From assembly GCA_016199985.1 (NCBI GenBank), contig JACQFQ010000032.1, forward strand, positions 99,749 to 163,748: 64,000 nt of DNA, written 5' to 3'. Of this stretch, positions 7,557 to 16,949 are shown one piece after another (the stretch's first letter is position 1; each line of letters opens with the position of its first letter). The DNA is from Verrucomicrobiota bacterium. Its GTDB lineage: Bacteria; Verrucomicrobiota; Verrucomicrobiia; Limisphaerales; UBA11320. A program made the position numbers and the translations under genes. Under the pieces are notes generated by a model that worked only from the letters and a program-made list of their open reading frames with translations, had not been told where the DNA came from and did no database searches.

Positions 7557-8930
7557 ATGACGACTCACACGTTCGACGTCGCCGTGATCGGCGGCGGCAG
7601 CGGCGGATACGCCGCCGCGCGAGCCACCGCCGCCGGCGGGCTGAAGACCGCCGTGATTGAGGGCGGCGCCGAGGTGGGGGGGCTGTGCATTCTTCGCGGA
7701 TGCATGCCCACCAAGGCCCTGCTTTACGCCGCCGAGATCCTGCATCAAACGGGGCGCGCGGCGACCTGGGGACTCCGAGCCGGCCACGTCGGCTTCGACT
7801 GGACGTCGATCCAGGAGCGCAAGGCCAGGCTGATCGAAGGGTTCGCAAGCCACCGGCGAGAACAGCTCGCTTCCGGACGGTTTGGATTCTTTCGCGAAGC
7901 GGCGCGATTCGTGAGCCCTCGCGCCGTCGAACTCGCCAACGGGGATCGGATCGAGGCTCGGTATTTCGTGATCGCAACCGGATCGAAGGTCTCAGAGCCG
8001 TTGGTTCCCGGACTGTCCGACGCCGGATACTGGACGAGCGATGACGCGCTGACGCTGGAGCGATTGCCCGCCAGCCTGGTCGTGCTCGGCGGAGGCGCCG
8101 TGGCGGTGGAGTTCGCGCAGCTCTTTTGCCGGCTAGGGGTCCGCGTCACGCTGATCCAGAGGTCGGAGCGCATCCTGAAGGATTTTGACGCCGACGCCGC
8201 CGCCTGCGTGGAGGAAGTGTTTCGCAGGGAAGGCATGACGGTTCACACCGGCGTCGAACTGCGGTCGGCGGGACGTTGCGCCGCGGGCAAGTATGTGGAG
8301 TTCTCGCAAGCGGGGCGGCGGTTTCGTGTCGAAGGCGAGGCGATCCTGTTCGCCCTGGGACGTTCGCCCAACACGGAGTCGCTGAACCTCGAGGCTGCCG
8401 GCGTGGCCACGGAGCGGGGGCGGGTGATCGCGAATCTTCGGATGCAAACCAGCGCGCCGCATATCTTCACGGCCGGGGACTGCACCGGCCCTCGCCAGAT
8501 TGTGCACATCGCGGTCGCCCAAGGGGAGACCGCCGGACACAACATTCTTCACCCTGACACGCCGCGCGAGATGGACGATCGGCTGCTGACGTCGGTGGTG
8601 TTCACCGATCCGCAGGTCGCTTTCGTCGGGTTGACGGAGAAGGAGGCCGCGCGACGCGGGATCGCCTTCAAGGCGGCCAGCTATCCCTTCAACGACCACG
8701 GCAAGTCGATGATCATGGAAGCGCTCGACGGGTTCGTGAAGCTCCTTGCGGATCCGCGGAGCGGGGAGATTCTGGGGGGCGCATGCGTCGGACCGATGGC
8801 GGGCGAGTTGATCCATGAAGTGACCGTCGCGATGGCCGCGCGAATGACGGCGAAGCAGCTCGCTTTGACGCCGCACTATCATCCCACGCTGGCGGAGATC
8901 TGGACCTATCCCGCCGAGGAGCTCCTTTAG
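7557..8930 (+). CDS. Pyridine nucleotide-disulphide oxidoreductase (dihydrolipoamide dehydrogenase-like)
   Basis: The start ATG at 7557 (MTTHTFDVAVIGGGSGG) gives 457 residues; an upstream ATG at 7518 would add 13. Features in order are the FAD GxGxxG motif at 10-15, the redox-active CILRGC disulphide within GGLCILRGCMPTK near 44, a second NAD-binding GGGAVAVEFAQ near 179, the FAD ATGD-like FTAGDCTG near 305, and a C-terminal HYHPTLAEIW with the active-site His/Glu pair of class I enzymes. No mercuric-reductase C-terminal Cys pair or metal-binding N-domain is present. No 2-oxoacid dehydrogenase partner genes are nearby, so the physiological disulphide substrate is unknown. Confidence 0.88.
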   Translation: MTTHTFDVAVIGGGSGGYAAARATAAGGLKTAVIEGGAEVGGLCILRGCMPTKALLYAAEILHQTGRAATWGLRAGHVGFDWTSIQERKARLIEGFASHRREQLASGRFGFFREAARFVSPRAVELANGDRIEARYFVIATGSKVSEPLVPGLSDAGYWTSDDALTLERLPASLVVLGGGAVAVEFAQLFCRLGVRVTLIQRSERILKDFDADAAACVEEVFRREGMTVHTGVELRSAGRCAAGKYVEFSQAGRRFRVEGEAILFALGRSPNTESLNLEAAGVATERGRVIANLRMQTSAPHIFTAGDCTGPRQIVHIAVAQGETAGHNILHPDTPREMDDRLLTSVVFTDPQVAFVGLTEKEAARRGIAFKAASYPFNDHGKSMIMEALDGFVKLLADPRSGEILGGACVGPMAGELIHEVTVAMAARMTAKQLALTPHYHPTLAEIWTYPAEELL

Positions 8931-8950
8931 CGGCCCGCGGCCGGCCGCTA
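8928..8950 (+). terminator. GC-rich inverted repeat after the flavoenzyme gene
   Basis: TAGCGGCC (8928-8935) and GGCCGCTA (8943-8950) form a perfect 8-bp stem that begins in the stop codon. No U-run follows, so it is at best a weak or Rho-assisted terminator. Confidence 0.35.
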
Positions 8951-8984
8951 GATCGATTGACGTCCGCTTGGGCGAGGCGGCAGA

Positions 8985-10325
8985 GTGCTTCTCATGATCA
9001 CGCAAACGCGGTCTTTTGCAGGCTTGGTGGCGTTCGTTCTGTTCCTCGCCTGCGGATCGGTTGTCGGCGCGGACTTGAAATGGCTCACCCTGGGACCGCT
9101 TCTGGGGCATGTGTCGGATTCTGAAGCGCTGCTCTGGGTTCAGGCGTCGGAGTCCGCCCTGGCGACGGTGCGTGTGAGCGCGTCGTCGAATCTGGATCTG
9201 GCGCAAACCTTCGTCGGCCCAACGCTCGCCTCGTCCACCGCCTTTGGCGGAACGATCAAGCTCTCGTCGCTTGTCCCCAGCCAGCGCTACTACTACTCCG
9301 TGGAACTCGACGGCAAGCCCGCGATCCTGCCGCCGTATCCCTCCTTCGTCACCGCGCCGACGCCGGGTTCGCCGCAGCATCTCCGTTTCGCGTTCGTGTC
9401 CTGCTCGGGTTATGAGCCGTACGACCCCGCCCCGGGCTGGGCCGACCTGGGACTGCGCACCAATGTGGACCTGCTGCTGATGCTCGGCGACAACCACTAC
9501 GGCAACAGCCCCGATCTGGAGAAGCAGCGCAAGGCCTACTACGGGCAGCGATTGTCGGCCGGATTTCGCGAGTTCACGCGTCGAACCCCCACCTACGCGA
9601 TCTGGGACGACCACGATTTCGGGCCCAATGACAGCGACGGCACGCAGGCCGGCAAGGAGGGGCCGCTTCGCGCCTTCCTGGAACACTGGGCGAACCCCTC
9701 CTATGGCGAGCCCGACAACCCGGGCGTCTATTTCAAGTTCTCCCGGGGCGACGTCGACTTCTTCCTCACCGACGACCGCTACCATCGAGACCCAAACCTC
9801 CAGACCAACAACCCCGCAAAGACGATGCTCGGCGCGCGGCAGCTGGCTTGGCTGAAGCAGGCGCTCGCGGAGTCGAAGGCGCGGGTGAAGGTGCTCGCGG
9901 CCGGCGGCGAGTGGCAGAGCTATGGGACGTCCGATTCGTGGACCAGCTTTCCGCGCGAGCGAGACGAGATCTTCGATTGGATCCGGTCGCGCCAGATTGA
10001 AGGCGTGATCCTGATCTCCGGAGACCGCCATTTCACCGCGGCTTACCAGGTGCAGAAGCGTTTTGTGGAGGTGACGTCGGGGCCGATCGGAGGGAACACG
10101 TCCGACTCGCGGGTCACGCCGGAGATGTTTATGAATCACAACAAGGGCCGATTTTATTGTGTCTACGACGTCGACACACGTCGGCCGGAGCCGGCGTTGA
10201 CGATTGAGATTTACAGGGTCAGCATGGGCTTGATGGAGAAGCGAACGTTCACCTGGGACGAAATCAACGGCCGTCAACTCATCGCGCCCCTGCCGCCTGG
10301 ACCTCCGCCCGCCAAACGACCCTGA
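8985..10325 (+). CDS. PhoD-like metallophosphatase, exported
   Basis: The 446-residue protein has an N-terminal signal peptide (cleavage after about residue 29, VVGADLKW). A PhoD N-terminal Ig-like region follows, then metallophosphoesterase motifs: FAFVSCSGY, LLLMLGDNHYG near 165, YAIWDDHDFGPND near 206 and LISGDRHFTA near 345. Such enzymes are calcium/iron-dependent phosphodiesterases or phosphatases acting outside the cytoplasm. There is no twin-arginine motif, so Sec export is likely, unlike Bacillus PhoD. It runs into the next exported gene after 13 bases, suggesting co-transcription. Confidence 0.88.
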   Translation: MLLMITQTRSFAGLVAFVLFLACGSVVGADLKWLTLGPLLGHVSDSEALLWVQASESALATVRVSASSNLDLAQTFVGPTLASSTAFGGTIKLSSLVPSQRYYYSVELDGKPAILPPYPSFVTAPTPGSPQHLRFAFVSCSGYEPYDPAPGWADLGLRTNVDLLLMLGDNHYGNSPDLEKQRKAYYGQRLSAGFREFTRRTPTYAIWDDHDFGPNDSDGTQAGKEGPLRAFLEHWANPSYGEPDNPGVYFKFSRGDVDFFLTDDRYHRDPNLQTNNPAKTMLGARQLAWLKQALAESKARVKVLAAGGEWQSYGTSDSWTSFPRERDEIFDWIRSRQIEGVILISGDRHFTAAYQVQKRFVEVTSGPIGGNTSDSRVTPEMFMNHNKGRFYCVYDVDTRRPEPALTIEIYRVSMGLMEKRTFTWDEINGRQLIAPLPPGPPPAKRP

Positions 10326-10338
10326 GCGCCCGCTTCAA

Positions 10339-11751
10339 ATGGTTATGAACCGCCTGCCTTCCCAACCTGAAGTTCGCCGGAAGGGACGCTTGCGTTGGGA
10401 GGCGACGACTGTGGTCTTGCTGAGCTTCCTTGTCAGCGCCGTGTCGGCGGTCGCGGAAAACTGGCCTCGTTTCCTCGGCCCGAATGGCGACGGGAGTTCC
10501 CCGGAGACGGGATTGATTCAAGCCCTGCCGGCGCAGGGGCCCCGACTGCTGTGGTCCAAGCCTGTGGGAACCGGCTATGGCGCGCCGTCGGTGTGGGGGG
10601 ATCAGTTGGTGCTGCACCACCGGCTCGGAAACCACGAGATCGTTCAGGCTCTCAACACCGACACGGGCAAGGAGTCCTGGAAGCACGAGTCGCCGACCGA
10701 GTATCAGGATCCCTACGGGTACAACAACGGTCCGCGATCCACGCCCTGCCTGACGAAGGACCGCTGCTACACCTTCGGCGTCGAGGGCCGGCTGCTCTGC
10801 CTGGACCGCGTCTCCGGCCGTTTGATTTGGGAGCGCGACACCGCGAAGGATTGGCAGATTCCGCAAGCGTTCTTTGGCGTCGGCAGCACGCCTCTGTTGG
10901 AAGAGAACCGGTTGATCGTGATGGTCGGCGGACAGACAAACTCGGGAGTCGTGGCCTTCAACGCCGAGAACGGCAAGACTCTTTGGGAAAGCGTGGGGCA
11001 GAAGAACTGGGAAGGTCAGAAAAAGATCGGATGGCGGGGCGAGCCGATCGTGTCCTGGCAGACCTGGGAAAAGCAGGCCAGTTACTCCAGCCCAGTGGCC
11101 GCGACGATCCACGGTCAGCGCCACATCCTTTGCCTGACTCGGCAAGGACTGGTCTCATTGGATCCGGCCAACGGGGAGGTTCGATTCAGTTTTTGGTTCC
11201 GTTCCTTCGCCAACGATTCCGTCAACGCGATGAACCCCGTTGTCATGGACGACCTGATCCTCATTTCCGCGGCCTACTATCGTGTTGGGTCCGTGGTCCT
11301 CAGGGTGAAGCCGGATGGGCGCGCGGTGGAGGAGGTCTGGCGCGGGACATCGCTGGAGACGCATTGGATGACGCCGATTCTGAAGGATGGGTTCTTGTAC
11401 GCATCGAGCGGGCGCAACGAGCCGGACGCCCGGCTTCGTTGCGTGGAGATGAAGACGGGTCGGGTGGCCTGGGATCGCGACGAAAGTTGGCAGCCCCACA
11501 GCGCGGAGCAGCCGCCAGTGTTTGGTCGGAGCTCGTTCATCGTCGCGGACAATCGGCTGATCGCTTTGGGCGAGGGCGGACTTCTGGGTTTGTTCAAACT
11601 GAATCCCGAGAAGCTCGAAGAGGTGAGCCGCTTTCAGGTTCCTGATCTGCAATATCCCTGTTGGGCCGCCCCGGTCCTATCCGGCAAGAGACTGTTCCTG
11701 AGGAACGAGCGCCGCCTGGTTTGCTACGACCTCGCGCTGCCGAAGCCCTGA
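10339..11751 (+). CDS. Exported PQQ-like (WD40-type) beta-propeller repeat protein
   Basis: The 470-residue protein has a hydrophobic leader near residues 22-40 and then the phrase ENWPRFLGPNGDGSSPETGL. This opening is characteristic of the PVC PQQ-like propeller family. Repeats of the type 'ALNTDTGKESWKHES', 'CLDRVSGRLIWERD', 'AFNAENGKTLWES' and 'CVEMKTGRVAWDRD' mark successive blades. There is no evidence that PQQ is bound: these homologues are generally outer-membrane or periplasmic proteins without the dehydrogenase active site. The start could be the second Met (MNRLPS, 10345). It is co-directional with the PhoD-like gene. Confidence 0.88.
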   Translation: MVMNRLPSQPEVRRKGRLRWEATTVVLLSFLVSAVSAVAENWPRFLGPNGDGSSPETGLIQALPAQGPRLLWSKPVGTGYGAPSVWGDQLVLHHRLGNHEIVQALNTDTGKESWKHESPTEYQDPYGYNNGPRSTPCLTKDRCYTFGVEGRLLCLDRVSGRLIWERDTAKDWQIPQAFFGVGSTPLLEENRLIVMVGGQTNSGVVAFNAENGKTLWESVGQKNWEGQKKIGWRGEPIVSWQTWEKQASYSSPVAATIHGQRHILCLTRQGLVSLDPANGEVRFSFWFRSFANDSVNAMNPVVMDDLILISAAYYRVGSVVLRVKPDGRAVEEVWRGTSLETHWMTPILKDGFLYASSGRNEPDARLRCVEMKTGRVAWDRDESWQPHSAEQPPVFGRSSFIVADNRLIALGEGGLLGLFKLNPEKLEEVSRFQVPDLQYPCWAAPVLSGKRLFLRNERRLVCYDLALPKP

Positions 11752-11766
11752 CATCATCTGATCCAA

Positions 11767-11786
11767 CCGCTCGCGACGGCGAGCGG
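11767..11786 (+). terminator. Hairpin downstream of the PQQ-like gene
   Basis: CCGCTCGC (11767-11774), loop GACG, GCGAGCGG (11779-11786) is a perfect 8-bp stem 15 bases after the stop codon. The following sequence is purine-rich without a U-tract, so only a weak terminator is proposed. Confidence 0.4.
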
Positions 11787-11936
11787 GAAGGGGCGGGCTG
11801 TCCACGGATGTCAAATGAACGCCGAGTCGCCCAGGGCTTTGCCCCTCCTGCCGTCGCGGTTTGCGAGATGTTTCCGATTCAAGAAAACTCCCGAACGAAG
11901 CGCGCTGAAGGGATGACGCCGCAGGGGCCACTCCGG

Positions 11937-12557
11937 TCAGCGCAAGAGCTCCGCGAGCTTGGGCTTCAGACGCTCCAAAGGGAGGCCGACCACATTTGAG
12001 TAGGAGCCTTCGATCGACTCGATGATTTGTTCTCCATGCTCCTGGATGCCGTAGGCGCCTGCTTTGTCGAGCGGGTTGACGAGCTTGTGGTAGCACGCGA
12101 TGGCTTCCTTGCTGAGCGGCTTAAAGCGCACGGTGGTGATCTCCGCGAATATGTCCGCGGGGCGAGGCCGCGGACCCGCCAGACAGACCCCGGTGATGAC
12201 GGAGTGCGCGCGACCTTGCAACTCGCGAAGCATTTCCAGCGCTTGAGCCATGGAGCCCGGTTTGCCGTAAACCCTCGTTCCCAGAAACACGAGTGTGTCC
12301 GCGGCGAGGACGATGCGATCCGGGTGGCTCTTCGCGACGGCGACCGCTTTGCGGTGGGCGTTGACCTGGCAGATCTCGGCGGGACTGAGATGCTCGGGTT
12401 GGATCTCGTCGGTGTTCGCCGTGATGATTTCGAAATCCGAGGTCAGTTGCCTCAGGAGCTCGGACCGTCGCGGCGACGCGGACGCGAGAATCAGTGCGGG
12501 AGAATGCGGGGCTGCGCTCACGCGGCCATTCAAGACGGGGGCAGGGAGGCGTTGCAA
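11937..12557 (-). CDS. maf: Maf-family nucleoside triphosphate pyrophosphatase
   Basis: The 206-residue protein shows the Maf signature ILASASPRRSELLRQL near residue 23, then AADTLVFLGTRVYGKPG near 84 and the C-terminal DKAGAYGIQEHGEQIIESIEGSYSNVVGLPL region. Members hydrolyse dTTP/UTP or modified nucleotides to monophosphates in the cytoplasm and are linked to septum inhibition. The start is uncertain: the true N-terminus may be nearer SAAPHSPALILASASP, since residues 1-14 are not conserved. It stands alone between convergent and co-directional neighbours. Confidence 0.9.
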   Translation of the reverse strand: MQRLPAPVLNGRVSAAPHSPALILASASPRRSELLRQLTSDFEIITANTDEIQPEHLSPAEICQVNAHRKAVAVAKSHPDRIVLAADTLVFLGTRVYGKPGSMAQALEMLRELQGRAHSVITGVCLAGPRPRPADIFAEITTVRFKPLSKEAIACYHKLVNPLDKAGAYGIQEHGEQIIESIEGSYSNVVGLPLERLKPKLAELLR

Positions 12558-12694
12558 GGATGGGTGTGCGCTTCCTGGCGCCCGAAGTCCGCGGCCAAAA
12601 TGTTGCGGGCGCCGGAGCTTTCCTTTCGGTCAACTCCGACGCCCGCTCAAGTCAGGCGGACTTGTTCAGTCCGTTGTTGTGATGCGGCGATCGG

Positions 12695-15600
12695 TCACTC
12701 GGGGAGCGGCACGGTCACTCGGAAGAACAGCTGCTTGCCAGTGTTCTTGTTCAGGTAGCCAGGACGGGCGCCCGGGATGGCCTTCCAGGGGCCGTCGAGA
12801 GACTCCGCGACCTCCAGAATGCCGTCGCCTTCGTCGTTCCATTTGATGACGGAACCGTCGGCGGTGTTCTCGATCGTGAGCGTCGGCGGCGAGACCACCG
12901 GGTTGTTCACGTCGAAGGAGCGGAGGGTTTCGAACTCGCCGTCGCCATCCAGATCCCCTTCGAGCAGGATGGTGTAGGTGTCCACCGCGTTGCCTTGGAC
13001 GAAGCGCAACGGGATGTCGAGGGTGACATCATCGGAGGCCGGAGCCGCCCCGAGGGTGATCAGCCAGGGCACGCCGGGAGGCAGTCCGTTCAGGCTGATG
13101 TAGTCGAGGTCGGGCTGCATGTCGGGCCCGACGGCGCGGATCCGAAGCGGAGTGCCTGGAGGCAGACCGTTAAGGCCGACGCGGAGGTTTGCGCCACGCA
13201 GGCCCGGCACACCGACCAGGCCGTCAGGTCCTGTGACCTGGGTCGGTCCCGGGTTGATCACGCTGCCTTTGCAGACGAACGGGCAGCCGTAGCTCGGATA
13301 CACCGTGAGGGTCCAGACAACCACTGTGCCCACCGGGACGTTGTTCGTGGGCCGGTCCAGCTGGATCCAGACGTTGTTGCACTCGCCGGGCTGGAGCGTG
13401 AGCGTTCCAGGTCCGGAGATGTTCATCGGCCCTTCGGGCACGTAGGTGATGGTCTGAGGCACGCCGCTGTAGTTGCAGAAGAACACGTGCGCCAGGATGG
13501 GGCTGCCGTCTGTGGGATAGCTCAGGTCCCAGGGCAGGATGCACTTGATCTTGCACTTGCCGGCGCTGTCCGCCTTGTAGAGGGCGAAGACTTCGGAGGG
13601 GGCGAGCTCCCGATCGAAGATCTCGATCTCGTCGAGGAATCCTCTCCAGAAGTCGTGCGGTCCTCCTGGGAACGTTCCTGCGCCCGCATACAAGCGCGAG
13701 CTGTTGCCGAGAGGCGCGACGATCGGTCCCGACTGCGACGCCACGACGGCGCCATCCAGGAAGAACCGAACGAGGCCTGTTCCCGAGCGAGCCACCGTCA
13801 CCGCGACGTGATGCCACTTGTTGTCATTGGGCACGAGCACGCCGGAGTTGTAGTTGCTGATGGCGGTTCCGCCGAGCCACAGGTGCATGAGTCCGTTGTT
13901 GAGGAAGAACTCGTATCCGCGGGGGATGTTCGCCCCCGCCAAGGATCCGGATCCGATCTTGCTGACGATCACGCGACGTCCCTCCTGTTCGCGTCGGAGA
14001 ACCCAGGCGTCGATGGAGAGGTCGGTGTTGTTGAGCACGATCCCGGCGTAGTTCGGAACGGCCACGAAGTCGTTCACCCCGTCGAATCCAAGGCTGTTGA
14101 GGACCTTTTGTCCGATGAGCGGCACGGGGCCTCCGATATGCACGCCGTTGGGCGCGCCGGAGATGATGTTGTTGGCGACCACTCCGGCGGGTTCATCCAG
14201 CGGGAGCCAGAGAACCATGTTGGAGGGCGGCTTCACGCAAGGCTGACCCTTGACGACGATGATGTTGAACGTGCAGCAGATTCTCTTCTGCAGACAGCGA
14301 TCGAACACGCAGCAGACGACCTTGTTGGTTCCGACCGGGAAGAACGTGCCCGGAGGCGGCGTGCAGGTCAGGTCGTAGGATGTCGGGTCATCGGAGCCGA
14401 TGACGAGGGGGCGGGGATACTTGACGATCTCGCCTTCGCCGCAGGTGCGGATGATGATGTCCTCGGGGCACTTGATGTCGATCGGGCGGTGTTTCCTCAC
14501 GGTGACGAGGAACTTGCATTCCGCGCGGCCGCACTCATTCGAAGCGACGCAGACCACCGTGTGGACGCCGATGGGGAGGCAGGTTCCAATCGGAGGGTTG
14601 CAGCCAGCCAGCGCGCCGTTGAGGACGACCGGGGCCGGGAAGTTCAGCGGCGCGCAGTCGCCGCAGGTTTCGAGGATCAGGTTGTCCGGGCAATGGATCA
14701 CGGGCGGGCCCTTGTGGCGCACCGTCACGGTGAACTTGCACTCGGCCGCCTGGCCGCACTTGTTCGTCGCGAGGCAGCGGACGATGGTGACGCCCGGCGG
14801 GAAGCAGAAGCCGGAGGGCGGCTCGCACTTCACCAGCGAGCCATTGACGACGACGGGCGCCGCGTAGGCGACCTTCGCGCATGGATCACAGGTTTCCACG
14901 ATGATGTTCGGCGGGCACGTGATCGAGATCGGATCGACGCCGCCGTCGCGGACGGTGACCGTGAACTTGCACTCCGACCGCACGCCGCACTCATTGGTGG
15001 CAAGACAGTTGACCACCGTGACGCCCTTCGGGAAGCAGAACCCGGAGGGAGGCGTGCAGCTCATCAGCGTTCCGCCCACGATCGCGGGGGCGGTGTAAGT
15101 CACCACGGCGCAGGGCTCGCAGGTTGTGACCAGGATGTCCTGAGGGCAGTGGATCTGGGGAGCGGGCTTTCGCCTCACGATCACGTTGAACCGGCACACG
15201 TCCTTGCTGCATCCGTTGGTGGCGACGCAGGTCACAACGTTCGTTCCCGGCTTGAAGCAATCGCCCGAGGCCGGGCTGCAGCTCTCCAACGCGCCGTTCA
15301 CGACGATCGGCAAGGGGTAGAGAACCTTGGCGCATGGGTCGCAGGTTTCCACCGTGATGTCATTGGGGCAGACGATGCGCACTGGCAACTGTTCCCGCAC
15401 CGTGACCTTGAACTGACATCTCGCGGCGGCGCAGGCGTTGGTGGCGACGCAATCGAAGACGTAGACGCCGGGCTTGAAGCAGTCGGGCGTTGGCGTGCCG
15501 CTGGTGAGGAAGCATCCGACGAGAGAGCCGTTCACAACGGTCGGGCTCGGGAGCGCCAGCTTCACGCAGGGGTCGCAAGTGACGACCTCGATGTCCTTCG

Positions 15601-16783
15601 GGCAGGTAATGATCGGCGGTTCTCCGACCTCTTTTACCACGCGAACAAGGAACTCGCACGCGGCTCGGTCGCCGCACTCATTGGTCGCGACGCAGGTGAC
15701 CACGTGATCGCCCGGCGGGAGACAGTCGCCGATGGCCGGCTTGCAGAACGCCAGGCTGCCACCGGTGACAACGGGCAGGGGATACTTCGCCGGAACGCAG
15801 TTCGAGGAGCAGGGGATCACAAGCGTGATCAGTTGGGTCGTCGGCGGGCAGAGAATTGTGGGAGGGGGCGTCGGCCGGACAAGCACCAGGAAGGTGCATT
15901 TCGCGGTGCCGCAAGCGTTCGAGGCGACGCAGGTCACGGGAATAAAGACGCCGAACGGGACGACCGTGCCGACGGGAGGGTTGCAAATGACCGTGGCGTC
16001 GGGAGGATCCACGACGGGCGGCGGATAGTTCAGGATCGCCCCGCCGTTCGGGCTCGGGCACGAGGTCACGATCAGCTCGCCTGGCGGGCATTTGATCGTG
16101 GGGGCCTTGCCGGGCTTCACGGTGACCGTAAAGGTGCATTTGGACGTGTTCTGGCAGCGGTCGGTGGCGATGCAGGTGATGGTCGTCGTCGTTCCGCAGG
16201 GGAAGAAGTTGTTCGCCGGCCAATTGCAGGAGGTCGAGACATTGCCGGAATCGTCGGTGGCCACGATCGGAGGTTGCGGGATGAAGGCGCCGCACAGGCC
16301 GGTGGGATCCATGCAACCCACAGCTTCGATATTGTCCGGGCAGACGATTTTTGGAGGGGTGACATCCTTGATCACGGTCACTGTGAACTTGCAGCTGCCG
16401 ACCGCTTGTCCGTTCAACGTGACCACGCATTGGACCGTGGTGACGCCGGGCCCGAGCGCGCTGGGGGGAGGCGTGCAGGTGACGACCACAGGGATGATCG
16501 CGCCGGGACATTTCTGAATCACCTGAACGGGATAGGCGATGTCCAGTTTGGAGCAAGTGACATAGGTTTGGTCCGGCGGGCAAAGGACCTGAACGCAGGC
16601 ATCCTCGTAGGCAACGTTACCGGCTGCCACCGCCCCTTGCGCGGGCGCCTGGAAAAGAGGAGCCAGGCTGAGGAGGCAGAGCCAAGCCCAGAGTCGGACT
16701 TGTCGGGAGAGGGGACAGGCGAAACGAAAAGTGACGCCCATCAGGGACGCCACCCACGTACATTGATTGTCTAGTGTCTTCAT
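12695..16783 (-). CDS. Giant secreted protein: ten HYR-like repeats plus LamG domain
   Basis: The start at 16783 (MKTLDNQ) precedes a signal peptide (WLCLLSLAPLFQAPAQGA) and gives 1362 residues; the open frame continues upstream to 17242 without protein-like sequence. Residues about 65-850 hold ten tandem units of about 80 residues of the pattern 'I-CP--I-V-TCDPCA-V-YP-P-VVNG-L--C-P-SG-CF--G---V-C-ATN-CG---C-F-VTVR'. These are HYR (hyalin) Ig-like modules unusually rich in conserved cysteines. A LamG/concanavalin-like domain follows (about 855-1070). The last 280 residues end with 'EVAESLDGPWKAIPGA...QLFFRVTV', a tail style common in exported Verrucomicrobiota proteins. Probably extracellular adhesion or glycan binding. 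Confidence 0.85.
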   Translation of the reverse strand: MKTLDNQCTWVASLMGVTFRFACPLSRQVRLWAWLCLLSLAPLFQAPAQGAVAAGNVAYEDACVQVLCPPDQTYVTCSKLDIAYPVQVIQKCPGAIIPVVVTCTPPPSALGPGVTTVQCVVTLNGQAVGSCKFTVTVIKDVTPPKIVCPDNIEAVGCMDPTGLCGAFIPQPPIVATDDSGNVSTSCNWPANNFFPCGTTTTITCIATDRCQNTSKCTFTVTVKPGKAPTIKCPPGELIVTSCPSPNGGAILNYPPPVVDPPDATVICNPPVGTVVPFGVFIPVTCVASNACGTAKCTFLVLVRPTPPPTILCPPTTQLITLVIPCSSNCVPAKYPLPVVTGGSLAFCKPAIGDCLPPGDHVVTCVATNECGDRAACEFLVRVVKEVGEPPIITCPKDIEVVTCDPCVKLALPSPTVVNGSLVGCFLTSGTPTPDCFKPGVYVFDCVATNACAAARCQFKVTVREQLPVRIVCPNDITVETCDPCAKVLYPLPIVVNGALESCSPASGDCFKPGTNVVTCVATNGCSKDVCRFNVIVRRKPAPQIHCPQDILVTTCEPCAVVTYTAPAIVGGTLMSCTPPSGFCFPKGVTVVNCLATNECGVRSECKFTVTVRDGGVDPISITCPPNIIVETCDPCAKVAYAAPVVVNGSLVKCEPPSGFCFPPGVTIVRCLATNKCGQAAECKFTVTVRHKGPPVIHCPDNLILETCGDCAPLNFPAPVVLNGALAGCNPPIGTCLPIGVHTVVCVASNECGRAECKFLVTVRKHRPIDIKCPEDIIIRTCGEGEIVKYPRPLVIGSDDPTSYDLTCTPPPGTFFPVGTNKVVCCVFDRCLQKRICCTFNIIVVKGQPCVKPPSNMVLWLPLDEPAGVVANNIISGAPNGVHIGGPVPLIGQKVLNSLGFDGVNDFVAVPNYAGIVLNNTDLSIDAWVLRREQEGRRVIVSKIGSGSLAGANIPRGYEFFLNNGLMHLWLGGTAISNYNSGVLVPNDNKWHHVAVTVARSGTGLVRFFLDGAVVASQSGPIVAPLGNSSRLYAGAGTFPGGPHDFWRGFLDEIEIFDRELAPSEVFALYKADSAGKCKIKCILPWDLSYPTDGSPILAHVFFCNYSGVPQTITYVPEGPMNISGPGTLTLQPGECNNVWIQLDRPTNNVPVGTVVVWTLTVYPSYGCPFVCKGSVINPGPTQVTGPDGLVGVPGLRGANLRVGLNGLPPGTPLRIRAVGPDMQPDLDYISLNGLPPGVPWLITLGAAPASDDVTLDIPLRFVQGNAVDTYTILLEGDLDGDGEFETLRSFDVNNPVVSPPTLTIENTADGSVIKWNDEGDGILEVAESLDGPWKAIPGARPGYLNKNTGKQLFFRVTVPLPE

Positions 16784-16837
16784 ATGGTTTTTGTGGAGTG
16801 AGAGTTTCGCCCCGTTCTTCGCCTTGGTTTGCGAACT

Positions 16838-16853
16838 ATTACAGGAATGTAAT
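16838..16853. promoter_or_regulatory. Inverted repeat upstream of the HYR/LamG gene
   Basis: ATTACA-GGAA-TGTAAT is a perfect 6-bp inverted repeat about 55 bases upstream of the start at 16783, in an AT-richer patch. Candidate operator only. Confidence 0.3.
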
Positions 16854-16935
16854 GGAAATCTGGCCTCCTCGGACTTGAACGTCTCCGGGCGCGATCGAGG
16901 ATCTGTGTGAGCCCTCATCCATAGGCCATGCTCCA

Positions 16936-16949
16936 CTTCGAATTCGAAG
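16936..16949. promoter_or_regulatory. 14-bp perfect palindrome
   Basis: CTTCGAATTCGAAG is fully self-complementary and lies about 155 bases upstream of the HYR/LamG start. It could be a regulator site or chance. Confidence 0.25.

Noticed and set aside
7557..8930. Mercuric reductase
   Set aside because: The C-terminal cysteine pair and the N-terminal metal-binding domain are missing, and no mer genes are nearby.
12995..16774. A 1259-codon open frame on the + strand opposite the HYR/LamG gene
   Set aside because: It is the antisense shadow of a repetitive, GC-rich gene; it has low-complexity Asp/Arg/Gly composition, no domains and no start signal.
12695..16783. Tandem repeats as a CRISPR array or DNA satellite
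   Set aside because: The periodicity is at protein level (HYR domains of about 80 residues) with diverged DNA and no short conserved repeat-spacer pattern.
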